Below are positions 8,118-16,417 of a stretch of DNA of 51,764 bases, one piece after another (the first letter of the stretch is position 1; each line of letters begins with the position of its first letter). The position numbers were made by a program, and so were the translations under genes. The notes under the pieces are model-generated. The model did not search any database. It saw only the letters and a list, made by a program, of their open reading frames with translations, and was not told the DNA's origin. Source of the stretch: Gemmatimonadota bacterium (lineage in GTDB: Bacteria > Gemmatimonadota > Gemmatimonadetes > Gemmatimonadales > Gemmatimonadaceae); contig JAJTHG010000047.1 in the NCBI GenBank assembly GCA_021298835.1, positions 1 to 51,764 on the forward strand, in the 5' to 3' direction.

Positions 8118-8945
8118 ATGCGCCCCACGCTGCCGCTCGCCCTCCTGCTGCTCGCCGGCCCCGCCACCGCGCAGGTCGGTACCACCCCGCCGCGCTGGCC
8201 CACCGACTCGGCCGCCCTCGACTCGGCCATCTGGGCCGGCCGTCGCCTCGGCTATCAGGGCACGTTCGCCGAAGCGGTCGCCGCGTATTCCACGGCCCTC
8301 GGCCGCTGGCCCGACGAACCGCGCCTGCTGCGGCATCGCGGCCACCGCCACATCAGCCAGCGCGAGTATGCGCGCGCCGTGGCCGACCTCACGCGCGCCG
8401 CCGACCGGATGCGCGGCTGGGCCCTCGAGGTCGAGCCCGACGGGCAACCGAACGCCAAGGGCATCCCCGTCTCCACGCTGCAGTTCAACGTCTGGTATCA
8501 CCTCGGGCTCGCCGAGTGGCTGCGCGGCGATGCGCGCCGGGCGCTCGCGGCGTACGAGCAGTGCCTCGCCGTCTCGCGCAACGACGATTCGCGCGTCGCC
8601 GCGCGCTACTGGCTCTGGCAGATCCTCATGCGCCTCGGTCGGCGCGACGACGCCGCCGCGATGGCGCGGGCCGCGCGCACCGAGACCGATCTCATCGAGA
8701 ACCAGTCGTACGCCAGGCTGCTGGCCCTGTTCGACGGGCGCGCGACCCCGACCGACCTCGCTCCGGCCGCCGGCGCGGCGGCACTGGACGACGTGACGCT
8801 GGGGTACGGCATCGGCGCATGGCACCGGGCACACGGCCGGATCGCCGAGGCGCGGACATCGTGGGAACGGGTCGTCAACGGCAGCGGGCCGAAGGCGGCC
8901 TTCGGTGCGCTGGCGGCCCGCGAGGAGTTGGCTCGGCTGCCGTGA
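8118..8945 (+). CDS. Secreted tetratricopeptide-repeat protein
   Basis: A 275-residue protein with a Sec signal peptide (hydrophobic core LPLALLLLAGPATAQ, cleavage likely after ATAQ). TPR-like helical pairs follow: YQGTFAEAVAAYSTALGRWP at ~55, a DLTRAADRMRGWAL region, then EWLRGDARRALAAYEQCLAV, and AEARTSWERVV near the end. TPRs mediate protein-protein contacts; the partner is not indicated by the neighbours. ATG 8118 is preferred over an upstream in-frame TTG because it places the signal peptide at the N-terminus. A strong hairpin follows the gene. Confidence 0.75.
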   Translation: MRPTLPLALLLLAGPATAQVGTTPPRWPTDSAALDSAIWAGRRLGYQGTFAEAVAAYSTALGRWPDEPRLLRHRGHRHISQREYARAVADLTRAADRMRGWALEVEPDGQPNAKGIPVSTLQFNVWYHLGLAEWLRGDARRALAAYEQCLAVSRNDDSRVAARYWLWQILMRLGRRDDAAAMARAARTETDLIENQSYARLLALFDGRATPTDLAPAAGAAALDDVTLGYGIGAWHRAHGRIAEARTSWERVVNGSGPKAAFGALAAREELARLP

Positions 8946-8988
8946 CACCCTGACAGCCGGCCGAGCGGCCGTGCCGCTGGTGCGACGG

Positions 8989-9019
8989 GGGCGGGGCGAC
9001 CACGGTGGTCGCCCCGCCC
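8989..9019. terminator. Bidirectional terminator hairpin
   Basis: Perfect 13-bp arms GGGCGGGGCGACC and GGTCGCCCCGCCC with a 5-nt loop, between the convergent TPR gene and a small unknown gene. Confidence 0.75.
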
Positions 9020-9024
9020 GTTGG

Positions 9025-9312
9025 TCAGCGGATGCCCTTCTCGACCATCATCCGCGACAGCAGCGAGTCATTCTCGGCGTGGGGGCGCAGCCGGTCGAGC
9101 ACGTCGTCGTCGGTGGGGCCCTCCACCTCCAGCAGGGGCGGCGGCGTTCCCGCTCCGCGGGAACCCCGCGGCGAGGACGCACGACGGTCCACCTCCAGCA
9201 CCGCCACCACCGGCAACTGCCCGACGGCGGACGTGCGGCGGACGCGCACGACCGGTCCGGAAGGCATGAAGCGCTCGTACAGGATCGGCCCGGGGTTGGA
9301 CTTCCGCGTCAT
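9025..9312 (-). CDS. Small protein of unknown function (95 aa)
   Basis: No family recognised. The frame begins at ATG 9312 and encodes a soluble protein with a beta-rich N-terminal part (GPVVRVRRTSAVGQLPVVAVLEVD), a Ser/Gly/Pro linker, and a short acidic helical C-terminus (DDDVLDRLRPHAENDSLLSRMMVEKG). It is supported as coding by lying between a terminator hairpin and a divergent promoter region. It could be a small regulatory or structural protein, but there is no evidence for either. Confidence 0.5.
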   Translation of the reverse strand: MTRKSNPGPILYERFMPSGPVVRVRRTSAVGQLPVVAVLEVDRRASSPRGSRGAGTPPPLLEVEGPTDDDVLDRLRPHAENDSLLSRMMVEKGIR

Positions 9313-9372
9313 GGCGCCGGGAACCTGCCATCCGGGTGACGGCGGCGGCAAGCCCCCTCGGGAAACAGCCGT

Positions 9373-9378
9373 TACAAT
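9373..9378 (+). promoter_or_regulatory. TACAAT -10 element
   Basis: TACAAT (five of six consensus bases) lies 40 nt before ATG 9419 of the M16-like gene. It argues against an in-frame ATG at 9377, which it overlaps. Confidence 0.45.
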
Positions 9379-9418
9379 GTCGGCGTCCGTCTTCCCCTCC
9401 CCGAAGGCCCGATTGCTG

Positions 9419-10744
9419 ATGCGCGCCGTCATTCCGACCTGCGGGTGGCTCTTCGTGGCGATCGCTGGTGCCCTCGAAGCGCAACCGGCCCTCGCCCGTC
9501 TCGACGCCGACCTGCGCCACGAGGTCGCCGCTCCCCGTGCGCGGCTGGCCTGGCTCGAGCGTCCCGACGGAGCGGCGCACGTGCATGCGATCGTCCGCTG
9601 GGGCGCCCCGAGCGCCTCGCCGGCGGCGATCGCGACAGCGGCGGTCCTCCGGGAAGTCCTGCGCCTGCGTATGCCGGCGGGCGACGGCGCGGCGACCGCG
9701 GTCGTCCCGCCGCAGGATCCGCTGCTGCTCGGCCTCGACGCGATCAATCACCTCGAGCTCACGTGGCGCTTCGAGGGCACCGGCCCCCAGAGCTGGTCGC
9801 TCGGGCGCGTGCTGGACGCGCCGGTGACGGACGCGCAGGTGGCAGCAGCGCGTGACGGCGTGCGGGCGCGGCTCGCCGGCCGGCTCGCGGACCCGACCGC
9901 CGTGGGCTTCGCCGCGGTTGCAGCGCTCGCCGAGCCCGCCGTGGCGCCCGACCGGTGGGACGAGTGGCTGGCGCGCGTCTCGGCCGCCGAGGTCGAGGCG
10001 CTGCGGATGACGGTCGCCTCCGGCGCCATGTGGACGCTCGGCGGTGTCGGTCCCCGCGCGTCGCGGTTCGCGGTCGTGTCGGCGGCGGCCGACCTGACGG
10101 GCGGCGCCTCGGCGTGGGAAGACGCGCCGCCGGTCGCCCGCGATGACGCGGCCGGCACCGGACGCCGCGAGGCCGTCACGCGGGCCAGCGCGGCGGGGGC
10201 AGCTGGCTGGGGTTTCCTCGCCGTGGTGCGGCCGATGCCGGTGTCGGCGACACACGCGGACTGGCCGGCCATGCAACTCGCCGCGTGGCTGCTGGGTGCC
10301 AGCCCGTCAAGGCGGCGGTTCGACGCGGACGTGGCGACCGGTGGCGTGCTTGGCGGCGGGGCGGCCTTCGACGCCGATGCGAGGGGCGGCGGATTGTCGC
10401 TCTGGGCGTTGCTCGCCGGCGGGCGCGAGTCGCCGGGCCCGGTGTCCGCCACCGCGGCCGCGGCCGCCTGGCAGCGCGCGCTGGCGCGCCTCGTGGCGGA
10501 TGGCACCGACGCCGAGGTGCAGCGGGCGGCGGCCGAGTGGGTGGCACATCGCGAGGCGACCCGCCGGACCCCCGCAGCCCTGGCGGCGCAGATCGCGTGG
10601 CGGGTAGCCACGGCGCGCAGCTTCGCCGGCTGGGATGGGGTACGGGAGGCACGCGTGCGGGCGCTGGACGCCGCGGCGCTCCGGGCGGCCCTCGGCCGGC
10701 ACGTCGGTCCGGACGGCTGGCTCACGGTGATCGTGAACCGCTGA
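9419..10744 (+). CDS. Degenerate M16-like periplasmic protein
   Basis: A 441-residue protein with a signal peptide (MRAVIPTCGWLFVAIAGALEA, cleavage near EAQP). The layout and the closing segment (VREARVRALDAAALRAALGRHV, then a final beta strand) resemble one M16 peptidase half, but no HxxEH zinc motif is present, so it would be catalytically dead. In two-gene M16 systems an active subunit pairs with an inactive one, and the full-length M16 peptidase begins 136 nt downstream in the same direction. The family assignment rests on architecture and position and is moderately sure. Confidence 0.55.
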   Translation: MRAVIPTCGWLFVAIAGALEAQPALARLDADLRHEVAAPRARLAWLERPDGAAHVHAIVRWGAPSASPAAIATAAVLREVLRLRMPAGDGAATAVVPPQDPLLLGLDAINHLELTWRFEGTGPQSWSLGRVLDAPVTDAQVAAARDGVRARLAGRLADPTAVGFAAVAALAEPAVAPDRWDEWLARVSAAEVEALRMTVASGAMWTLGGVGPRASRFAVVSAAADLTGGASAWEDAPPVARDDAAGTGRREAVTRASAAGAAGWGFLAVVRPMPVSATHADWPAMQLAAWLLGASPSRRRFDADVATGGVLGGGAAFDADARGGGLSLWALLAGGRESPGPVSATAAAAAWQRALARLVADGTDAEVQRAAAEWVAHREATRRTPAALAAQIAWRVATARSFAGWDGVREARVRALDAAALRAALGRHVGPDGWLTVIVNR

Positions 10745-10879
10745 CCGGCGGGGCACGAGCCGGGGCTCGCCCGTCCGGGCGTCGGCCGGACGCCGGGGGC
10801 CCGTTCCCCGCCCGGTGAATCCTGCGGCGGCGGCATTCGTACGGCGTGGGAACCATTCTCTTTCAGGAGACCCACTGCG

Positions 10880-13726
10880 ATGCACCCCGTGACATCGTTC
10901 CGCCGGTCGGCCGTCCCGCCCGTGCTGCTGGCCGCACTGCTGATGCCCCCCGCCATCCTGCCGGGCGTTCGTCCCCTCGCGGCGCAGGCCCCGACAGCGA
11001 CCCGCCCTGCGGCGGGCCCGGTCCGGCCAGCCGGCATGGTGAAGGGCGCAACGGTCGAGGGCATCACGTCGTACACGATGCCGAACGGGCTGCTGGTGCT
11101 GCTGGTCCCCGACCAGTCCAAGCCGACGGTGACGGTGAACCTGACGATCTTCGCCGGCTCGAAGCACGAGAGCATGGGCGAGACGGGCATGGCGCACCTG
11201 CTCGAGCACATGGTGTTCAAGGGGTCGCCGCGCCATCCGAACATCCCGAAGGAGCTCAACGACCGCGGGGCCAACTGGAACGGCACCACGTGGTACGACC
11301 GCACGAACTACTACGAGACGGTGAAGGCGACGCCGGACAACCTCGCGTGGGCGATCGACCTCGAGGCCGACCGGTTCGTCAACTCGTTCATCAAGGCGGA
11401 GGACCTCCAGAGCGAGTTCACCGTGGTCCGCAACGAGTTCGAGTCCGGCGAGAACTCACCGTTCCGTGTCCTCTGGCAGCGCGTCTTCGCGACGGCGTAC
11501 GAGTGGCACAATTACGGCAAGAGCACGATCGGCAACAAGGCCGACATCGAGGGCGTGCCGGTCGAGCGACTGCGCGCGTTCTACCGCAAGTACTACCAGC
11601 CCGACAACGCGATGGTCGTCGTGGCGGGCAAGTTCGACGAGGCGCAGGCGCTCTCGCTGGTGGCGGACCGCTTCGGGCGCATCCCGAAGCCGGTGCGGTC
11701 ACTCGAGAAGGGCAACCTGCTGTTCGCGTCGTACACGCAGGAGCCGACGCAGGACGGCGAGCGCACGGTCGCGCTCCGGCGCGTGGGCGACGTGCAGGTG
11801 GCGATGGCGGCGTACCACATTCCCGCCGGCACGCATCCCGACTATCCCGCGGTGGACGTCCTCGGCGAGATCCTCGGTGCCGAGGTGAGCGGCCGGCTGT
11901 ACAAGGCGCTGGTCGAGCCGAAGAAGGCGACGCAGGTGGGCACCTGGGCCTTCCAGCTCCGCGAGCCCGGGATGCTCATGGCGTTCACCGAGCTGCGCAA
12001 GGAACAGGCGCTCGACTCGGCGACGCATGCGCTGCTCGCGACGATCGAGGGCTTCGCCGAGAAGCCGCCGACGGACGCCGAGCTGCAGCAGGCGAAGACC
12101 AAGCTGCTCAAGGACATCGAGCTCAACCTCAACAACTCCGACCAGGTCGGCGTGGCGCTGTCCGACTGGGCGTCCATGGGTGACTGGCGGTTCCTGTTCA
12201 TCCACCGCGACCGCATCAAGGCGGTGACGGCGGCCGACGTGCAGCGGGTGGCGAAGCAGTACCTGCTGTCGAGCAACCGTACGCTGGGGACGTTCCACCC
12301 CACGACGTCGCCGGTGCGCGCCGAGGTCGCGGCGACGCCGGACTTCTCGCGGTTGGTGGCCGAGTACAAGGGCACCGAGACGCGGGCGGCGGGCGAGGCG
12401 TGGGATCCCGCGCCGGCGGCCATCGATGCGCGTGTGGCGAAGGCGGCGCTGCCCGGCGGGATGCGCGTGCAGTTCCTGCCGCGCAAGACGCGCGGCGAGG
12501 TGGTGAACGCGGTGATCGAGCTGCGCTACGGCAGCGAACAGGCGCTGTCGAACCTCCCGGGCGTGGGCTCGGCGACCGGAACGATGCTGACCCGCGGCAC
12601 CGCGACCCGCACGCGGCAGCAGATCAAGGAGGAATTCGACCGGCTCAAGGCGCGCGTCTTCGTCGGCGCCGGGTCGTCGAGCGTGAGAGCGAACATCGAG
12701 ACGACGCGCGAGAACCTCGTGCCGGTGCTGCAGCTGGTGAGCGAGGTCCTGCGTCAGCCGTCGTTCCCGGCGAGCGAGTTCGAGACGTTCAAGCAGGAGG
12801 CGCTGGCGGGCCTCGAGCAGCAGAAGACCGAACCACAGCCGCTGGGCTTCCTCGCGGCGCAGCGCGCGATCTCGCCGTACCCGAAGGGCCACCCGCTGTA
12901 CGTGGCGACGATCGACGAGCAGATCGCCGACATCAAGGCGATGACCCTCGACCAGGTGAAGGCCTTCCACCAGAAGTTCTACGGCGCGCAGCACGGCGAC
13001 GTGGCGGTGTCGGGCGACTTCGACCAGGCCGCGGTCCGCACGACCCTCGAGCGGGCGTTCGCGAACTGGCGGGCACCCGAGCCGTATCGCCGCCTCGTGG
13101 AGCGCACCAAGGCGATGGACTCGGTGACGACGAAGATCGAGACGCCGGACAAGCAGATGGCGGTGTTCGTCGCGATGCAGCCGCTGGCGCTGCGCAGCCA
13201 GGACCCGGACTGGGTCGCGCTGCGGGTGGCGAACTTCATCTTCGGCGAGTCGCCGCTCTCGGATCGCGTCGGCACGCGCCTCCGCCAGAAGGAGGGGCTC
13301 TCGTACGGCGCCGGCGCGCAGATGGACACCGAGATGAAGGACTCGGTGGGGCTGCACTTCGCCTTCGCGATCTACAACCCGGCCAACGCCGACCGGCTCG
13401 TGGCGGCGTACAAGGAGGAACTGCAGCGTGCGCTCACGCAGGGCTTCACCGACGAGGAAGTGGCCAAGGCCAAGGTGGCCTTCCTCGAGTCGCGGTTCCA
13501 GCAGCGCTCGGAGAACGGCAACCTGCCGGGGATGCTGGTCCTGCGCGCCGACAACGGCCTGACCTTCCAGACGTGGGACGGGGCGATCGAAGCGGCGGTG
13601 ACCAAGCTCACGGCGGCCGACGTCAACGCGGCGTTCAAGCGGCACGTCCGCGCCGACAAGGTCGCGTGGGTGACGGCGGGCGATTTCGAGGGCGCGAAGA
13701 AGAAGGCGGTCGCACCCAAGCCCTAG
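10880..13726 (+). CDS. Secreted zinc peptidase of the M16 (insulinase/pitrilysin) family
   Basis: A 948-residue zinc protease with four M16 modules in tandem, acting on peptides in the periplasm. Signal peptide at residues 1-~36 (ends LAAQA). The catalytic inverted motif H106-L-L-E109-H110 is in HLLEHMVFKGS, and the distal zinc ligand is the Glu in VVRNEFE. The second half (from ~residue 500) lacks HxxEH, as usual, but keeps the substrate-clamp motif RLRQKEGLSYG. AGGAGA about 8 nt before the ATG is one of the few clear ribosome-binding sites in the window. It probably works with the degenerate M16-like protein upstream. Confidence 0.9.
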   Translation: MHPVTSFRRSAVPPVLLAALLMPPAILPGVRPLAAQAPTATRPAAGPVRPAGMVKGATVEGITSYTMPNGLLVLLVPDQSKPTVTVNLTIFAGSKHESMGETGMAHLLEHMVFKGSPRHPNIPKELNDRGANWNGTTWYDRTNYYETVKATPDNLAWAIDLEADRFVNSFIKAEDLQSEFTVVRNEFESGENSPFRVLWQRVFATAYEWHNYGKSTIGNKADIEGVPVERLRAFYRKYYQPDNAMVVVAGKFDEAQALSLVADRFGRIPKPVRSLEKGNLLFASYTQEPTQDGERTVALRRVGDVQVAMAAYHIPAGTHPDYPAVDVLGEILGAEVSGRLYKALVEPKKATQVGTWAFQLREPGMLMAFTELRKEQALDSATHALLATIEGFAEKPPTDAELQQAKTKLLKDIELNLNNSDQVGVALSDWASMGDWRFLFIHRDRIKAVTAADVQRVAKQYLLSSNRTLGTFHPTTSPVRAEVAATPDFSRLVAEYKGTETRAAGEAWDPAPAAIDARVAKAALPGGMRVQFLPRKTRGEVVNAVIELRYGSEQALSNLPGVGSATGTMLTRGTATRTRQQIKEEFDRLKARVFVGAGSSSVRANIETTRENLVPVLQLVSEVLRQPSFPASEFETFKQEALAGLEQQKTEPQPLGFLAAQRAISPYPKGHPLYVATIDEQIADIKAMTLDQVKAFHQKFYGAQHGDVAVSGDFDQAAVRTTLERAFANWRAPEPYRRLVERTKAMDSVTTKIETPDKQMAVFVAMQPLALRSQDPDWVALRVANFIFGESPLSDRVGTRLRQKEGLSYGAGAQMDTEMKDSVGLHFAFAIYNPANADRLVAAYKEELQRALTQGFTDEEVAKAKVAFLESRFQQRSENGNLPGMLVLRADNGLTFQTWDGAIEAAVTKLTAADVNAAFKRHVRADKVAWVTAGDFEGAKKKAVAPKP

Positions 13727-13748
13727 GTAGGCCGCGCCACCAGGCACG

Positions 13749-13784
13749 GACGCGGGGGACCCGGTGTACCGGGTCCCCCGCGTC
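13749..13784. terminator. Bidirectional terminator hairpin
   Basis: A perfect 16-bp stem (13749-13764 with 13769-13784) around a TGTA loop, between the M16 gene and the convergent ferredoxin-like gene. Confidence 0.8.
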
Positions 13785-13786
13785 GC

Positions 13787-14092
13787 TTAGCGCCGGTGGA
13801 AGACCGCGTCCTCGACGACGCGCCCGCCCTTGAGGTGTTCGACGACGATCCGCTCGAGGAGCGCCGGCGTCACCCCGCCGTACCAGACCCCCTCGGGATA
13901 CACGACGAGGATCGGCCCCCCGGCGCACACCCCGAGGCAGGGCACTTCGCCGCGCTTGACCCGCGACGGCCCGAAGAGCAGCCCCTCGCGCTGGAGCAGT
14001 GACGCCAGCAGCCGGTAGATGCCCCCGCCGCGGCGCTCGGGGGAGCAGTAGCCGCCGGTGCACACCAGGACGTGGTGCGCGTACGGCTCCAT
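13787..14092 (-). CDS. Thioredoxin-like [2Fe-2S] ferredoxin domain protein
   Basis: A 101-residue protein with the cysteine pattern of thioredoxin-fold 2Fe-2S ferredoxins: CTGGYC near residue 11 and [10 protein letters not shown] near residue 51, giving four cluster ligands (C11, C16, C52, C56). [18 protein letters not shown] is the characteristic strand after the second pair. Such proteins act as electron carriers or as (2Fe-2S)-binding partners; no redox enzyme is adjacent. The start [11 protein letters not shown] fits the family. Confidence 0.82.
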   Translation of the reverse strand: MEPYAHHVLVCTGGYCSPERRGGGIYRLLASLLQREGLLFGPSRVKRGEVPCLGVCAGGPILVVYPEGVWYGGVTPALLERIVVEHLKGGRVVEDAVFHRR

Positions 14093-14160
14093 GGTGGGGG
14101 GAAGCGCTTCGTAGGATGGCACGGTGAGGGAGCGATCCGGCGACCACCGAAGTTCCCGCC

Positions 14161-14195
14161 GGCACGGACCGGCCGGCACGGACCGGCCGGCACGG
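14161..14195. repeat. 14-bp tandem repeat (about 2.5 units)
   Basis: The unit GGCACGGACCGGCC occurs twice perfectly (14161-14174, 14175-14188) and half of a third follows. It lies between two minus-strand genes, just after the RMD1-family stop, and may act as a terminator-like structure because each unit contains the palindrome CCGG. Confidence 0.7.
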
Positions 14196-14205
14196 GGCCG
14201 CGGCA

Positions 14206-15336
14206 TCAGCGCACGAGCGCCAGTCCGATCTCCGCGAGGATCAGCACCACGATCGCCACCTCGAGCAGCTCGCCGCGGGTGGTCTGCGTCTCGGCGTTGA
14301 GCATCGCGTAGGTCTCGCGGAGGATGGCCACCTTGCGGTCCACCCCGGCGCGCCACGCCTTCCCGCGGAAGACCTCGAGCGCGGCGCCGTAGATGCGTGC
14401 GAGATAGACGTCGTCGGTGACCTTGAGGGCGTTGTCCACCCGCTCGGTGATCTCGGTGGCGTCCCCGACGAGCTGCTGCAGGTCCTCGAGCAGGTCGCCG
14501 TAGCGGCGCGTGAAGAGGCGCGAGATGCCGCGACCACGCGCCCGGGCGGAGCGCTCGAGCACCGCCTGCAGCTCGGCCTCGAGACGCGAGTCGTACCAGC
14601 GCAGCTCGAGCAGCTGCGCGTTGGCGAACTCCAGGATGTACGAGACCGTGTCGTCGTCACGACTCGGCTCGAGGACCAGGGCGTTGTCCCACGTGACCAC
14701 CGCGAGGTCGTCGGCGTAGTACGAGAAGCGGTGCGGCAGCAGCTCGCGTCGCGCGGCCTCGGAGAGCGGGCGCGACTCGTCGAGCAGGAGCGGCACCAGC
14801 GCATCGTCGGCCAGCGCGGCCGGCGGGCACAGGGTGCCGTCGGGCGAGGTGACCGCGTGGAGCCGGAAGACGATGTAGTCCTCGATCACCGGCGCGACGT
14901 GCGGCCGTTCGACCGCCCCCGCGATGCGCTCGGCCAACAGCCGGCGATGGTCGTCCAGCAGCGCGATGGCGGCGGGCGCGGCGTGCAGGGCCCGGCCGAA
15001 CTGGGTGAACGCCGCCCACGTGGCCCCCGACGGCACGGGGACCGACAGGCGCAGCGACGCCACGCCGAAGTCGAACAGCCGCGCCGACACCTCGACGTCG
15101 TGGCTCGAGCCGTCGGCGAGCTCGAGCCGCTCGGTCCCCAGCCCCACCGTGACCGGCGGATTGGGGATGCGCAGCGTCGCCCCCTCGCCCCGCTCGGGGC
15201 GCGCGCGTGCCGGCGCCCGGCTTCGGAGCAGCTCCTCCGCGCGCGCGAGGTCGATCTCCCAGCCGATGTCGTACAGCCGGTAGAGCACCGCCGCGCCCGC
15301 GACGCGCGACTCGGAACTCAGGCGGGGGGCCTCCAT
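14206..15336 (-). CDS. RMD1/YagE (DUF155) family membrane protein
   Basis: A 376-residue protein of the RMD1/DUF155 family, named from yeast Rmd1, with poorly known bacterial function. Landmarks are the [13 protein letters not shown] segment in the middle, [36 protein letters not shown], and a long helical region. One C-terminal membrane anchor closes it ([18 protein letters not shown]). The charge pattern suggests the body faces the cytoplasm. TATTCT (15348-15343) ends 6 nt before the ATG, which suggests a leaderless mRNA. It is divergent from the Rrf2 regulator. Confidence 0.82.
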   Translation of the reverse strand: MEAPRLSSESRVAGAAVLYRLYDIGWEIDLARAEELLRSRAPARARPERGEGATLRIPNPPVTVGLGTERLELADGSSHDVEVSARLFDFGVASLRLSVPVPSGATWAAFTQFGRALHAAPAAIALLDDHRRLLAERIAGAVERPHVAPVIEDYIVFRLHAVTSPDGTLCPPAALADDALVPLLLDESRPLSEAARRELLPHRFSYYADDLAVVTWDNALVLEPSRDDDTVSYILEFANAQLLELRWYDSRLEAELQAVLERSARARGRGISRLFTRRYGDLLEDLQQLVGDATEITERVDNALKVTDDVYLARIYGAALEVFRGKAWRAGVDRKVAILRETYAMLNAETQTTRGELLEVAIVVLILAEIGLALVR

Positions 15337-15342
15337 GCCTGC

Positions 15343-15348
15343 AGAATA
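15343..15348 (-). promoter_or_regulatory. Candidate -10 for a leaderless transcript
   Basis: TATTCT on the minus strand ends 6 nt before the start codon at 15336. Confidence 0.4.
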
Positions 15349-15450
15349 TCGGGCCGGGACCGCCGGGATGCCCGGACAAGTACGGCAAAGCGGGGGTCTC
15401 CGGGACGTTGCGTCGGGGAAGCGCTGACTATCGGGGGGATTCGGTGGGGG

Positions 15451-15456
15451 TATGCT
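15451..15456 (+). promoter_or_regulatory. Candidate -10 (TATGCT) of the Rrf2 gene
   Basis: TATGCT lies 53 nt before the ATG at 15510. The leader would be about 45 nt, long enough for an autoregulatory operator. No clear palindrome was found. Confidence 0.35.
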
Positions 15457-15509
15457 CTCCCGGAATCGTCCGATCAGCGCGGCGGTCCCCGTCCCGAACG
15501 CCCCTCTCC

Positions 15510-15956
15510 ATGCGACTGACCCGCTTCACCGACAACGGCCTGCGCTGCCTGATCTACCTCGGACTCAGCGACACCGACCCCACCCCGGCGGGCCACATCG
15601 CCCAGATGATGGGGATGTCGGAGGACCACCTCGTGAAGGTCGTCCAGCGCCTCGCGGCGCTCGGCTACGTGCGGACGCTGCGCGGGCGGGGCGGCGGGAT
15701 CCGTCTCGCGCGGCTCCCCGAGGCGATCAACATCGGCGAGGTCGTGCGGGCCACCGAGGACAATCTCCAGCTCGCCTCGTGCTTCGACCCCGAGCACAAC
15801 GACTGCCCCATCGCCTCCGCGTGCCTGCTCTCGTGCGCGCTGGACTCGGCACTGCGGGCCTTCTTCGCCGAGCTCGACCGGCTCACGCTGGCCGACCTGC
15901 TTCGGCCACGACGCGCTCTCTCGCAACTCATCGAGCAGCAGGCGCTGAGCGCCTGA
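15510..15956 (+). CDS. Rrf2-family Fe-S transcriptional regulator (NsrR-like)
   Basis: A 148-residue winged-helix regulator. The N-terminus MRLTRFTDNGLRCLIYLGL and the recognition-helix region SEDHLVKVVQRLAALGYVRT through RGRGGGIRLAR are typical of NsrR. Four cysteines lie in the ligand region around CFDPEHNDCPIASACLLSC, of which three would hold a [4Fe-4S] or [2Fe-2S] cluster sensing nitric oxide or redox state. OsmC, a peroxide-defence protein, is the next gene, which fits a stress regulon. NsrR is the closest match by motif, but other Rrf2 subtypes cannot be excluded. Confidence 0.88.
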   Translation: MRLTRFTDNGLRCLIYLGLSDTDPTPAGHIAQMMGMSEDHLVKVVQRLAALGYVRTLRGRGGGIRLARLPEAINIGEVVRATEDNLQLASCFDPEHNDCPIASACLLSCALDSALRAFFAELDRLTLADLLRPRRALSQLIEQQALSA

Positions 15957-15973
15957 CGGGGCGGCCGGGGCGT

Positions 15974-15979
15974 TAGCTT
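15974..15979 (+). promoter_or_regulatory. Candidate -10 element (TAGCTT) before osmC-like gene
   Basis: TAGCTT lies 24 nt before the ATG at 16004, giving a short leader. It has the same sequence as the box at 3466. Confidence 0.4.
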
Positions 15980-16003
15980 CCCGAACGCCCTCCCCCGGCC
16001 CCC

Positions 16004-16417
16004 ATGCCCAAGCCCCCGTCCCACGTCGTCGCCACCTGGCGCGGCGGCCATGCCTTCGACGCCGGTCGCCCCGGCGGCCCCGCCATCACCATCGACGGCG
16101 ACGCCGCCCTCGGGCCCTCCCCCGTGGATGCGCTGCTGATCGCCCTCGCCGGCTGCACCGGCTACGACATCGTGGACATCCTCGAGAAGCGCCGCACCCC
16201 GCTCCGGGCGATGCGGATCGAGGTCCACGGCGATCGCTTCGACGGCGTCCCGGGCCGGATCACGCGGATCCGGCTCGACTACCACCTCGCCGGCACCGGC
16301 GTGGACCGCACCCACGCGGAGCGCGCGATCGAGCTCGCGGTGCAGAAGTACTGCTCGGTCAAGGAATCGCTCGACCCGGCGATGCCGGTCGAGTGGACGC
16401 TGACGCTCGAGGCGTGA
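16004..16417 (+). CDS. OsmC-family peroxide-reductase-like protein
   Basis: A 137-residue OsmC-like protein; family members reduce organic hydroperoxides with two cysteines. GPSPVDALLIALAGCTGYDIVDIL holds the first conserved Cys, and the second is in VQKYCSVKESL near the C-terminus. The overall length and the closing strand match the YhfA-like branch of the family. The stop overlaps the GTG of the TonB receptor by four bases (GTGA), so the two are translationally coupled. Confidence 0.88.
   Translation: MPKPPSHVVATWRGGHAFDAGRPGGPAITIDGDAALGPSPVDALLIALAGCTGYDIVDILEKRRTPLRAMRIEVHGDRFDGVPGRITRIRLDYHLAGTGVDRTHAERAIELAVQKYCSVKESLDPAMPVEWTLTLEA

Noticed and set aside
9377..9418. Start of the M16-like protein at ATG 9377
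   Set aside because: It overlaps the TACAAT box and would bury the signal peptide; ATG 9419 fits better.
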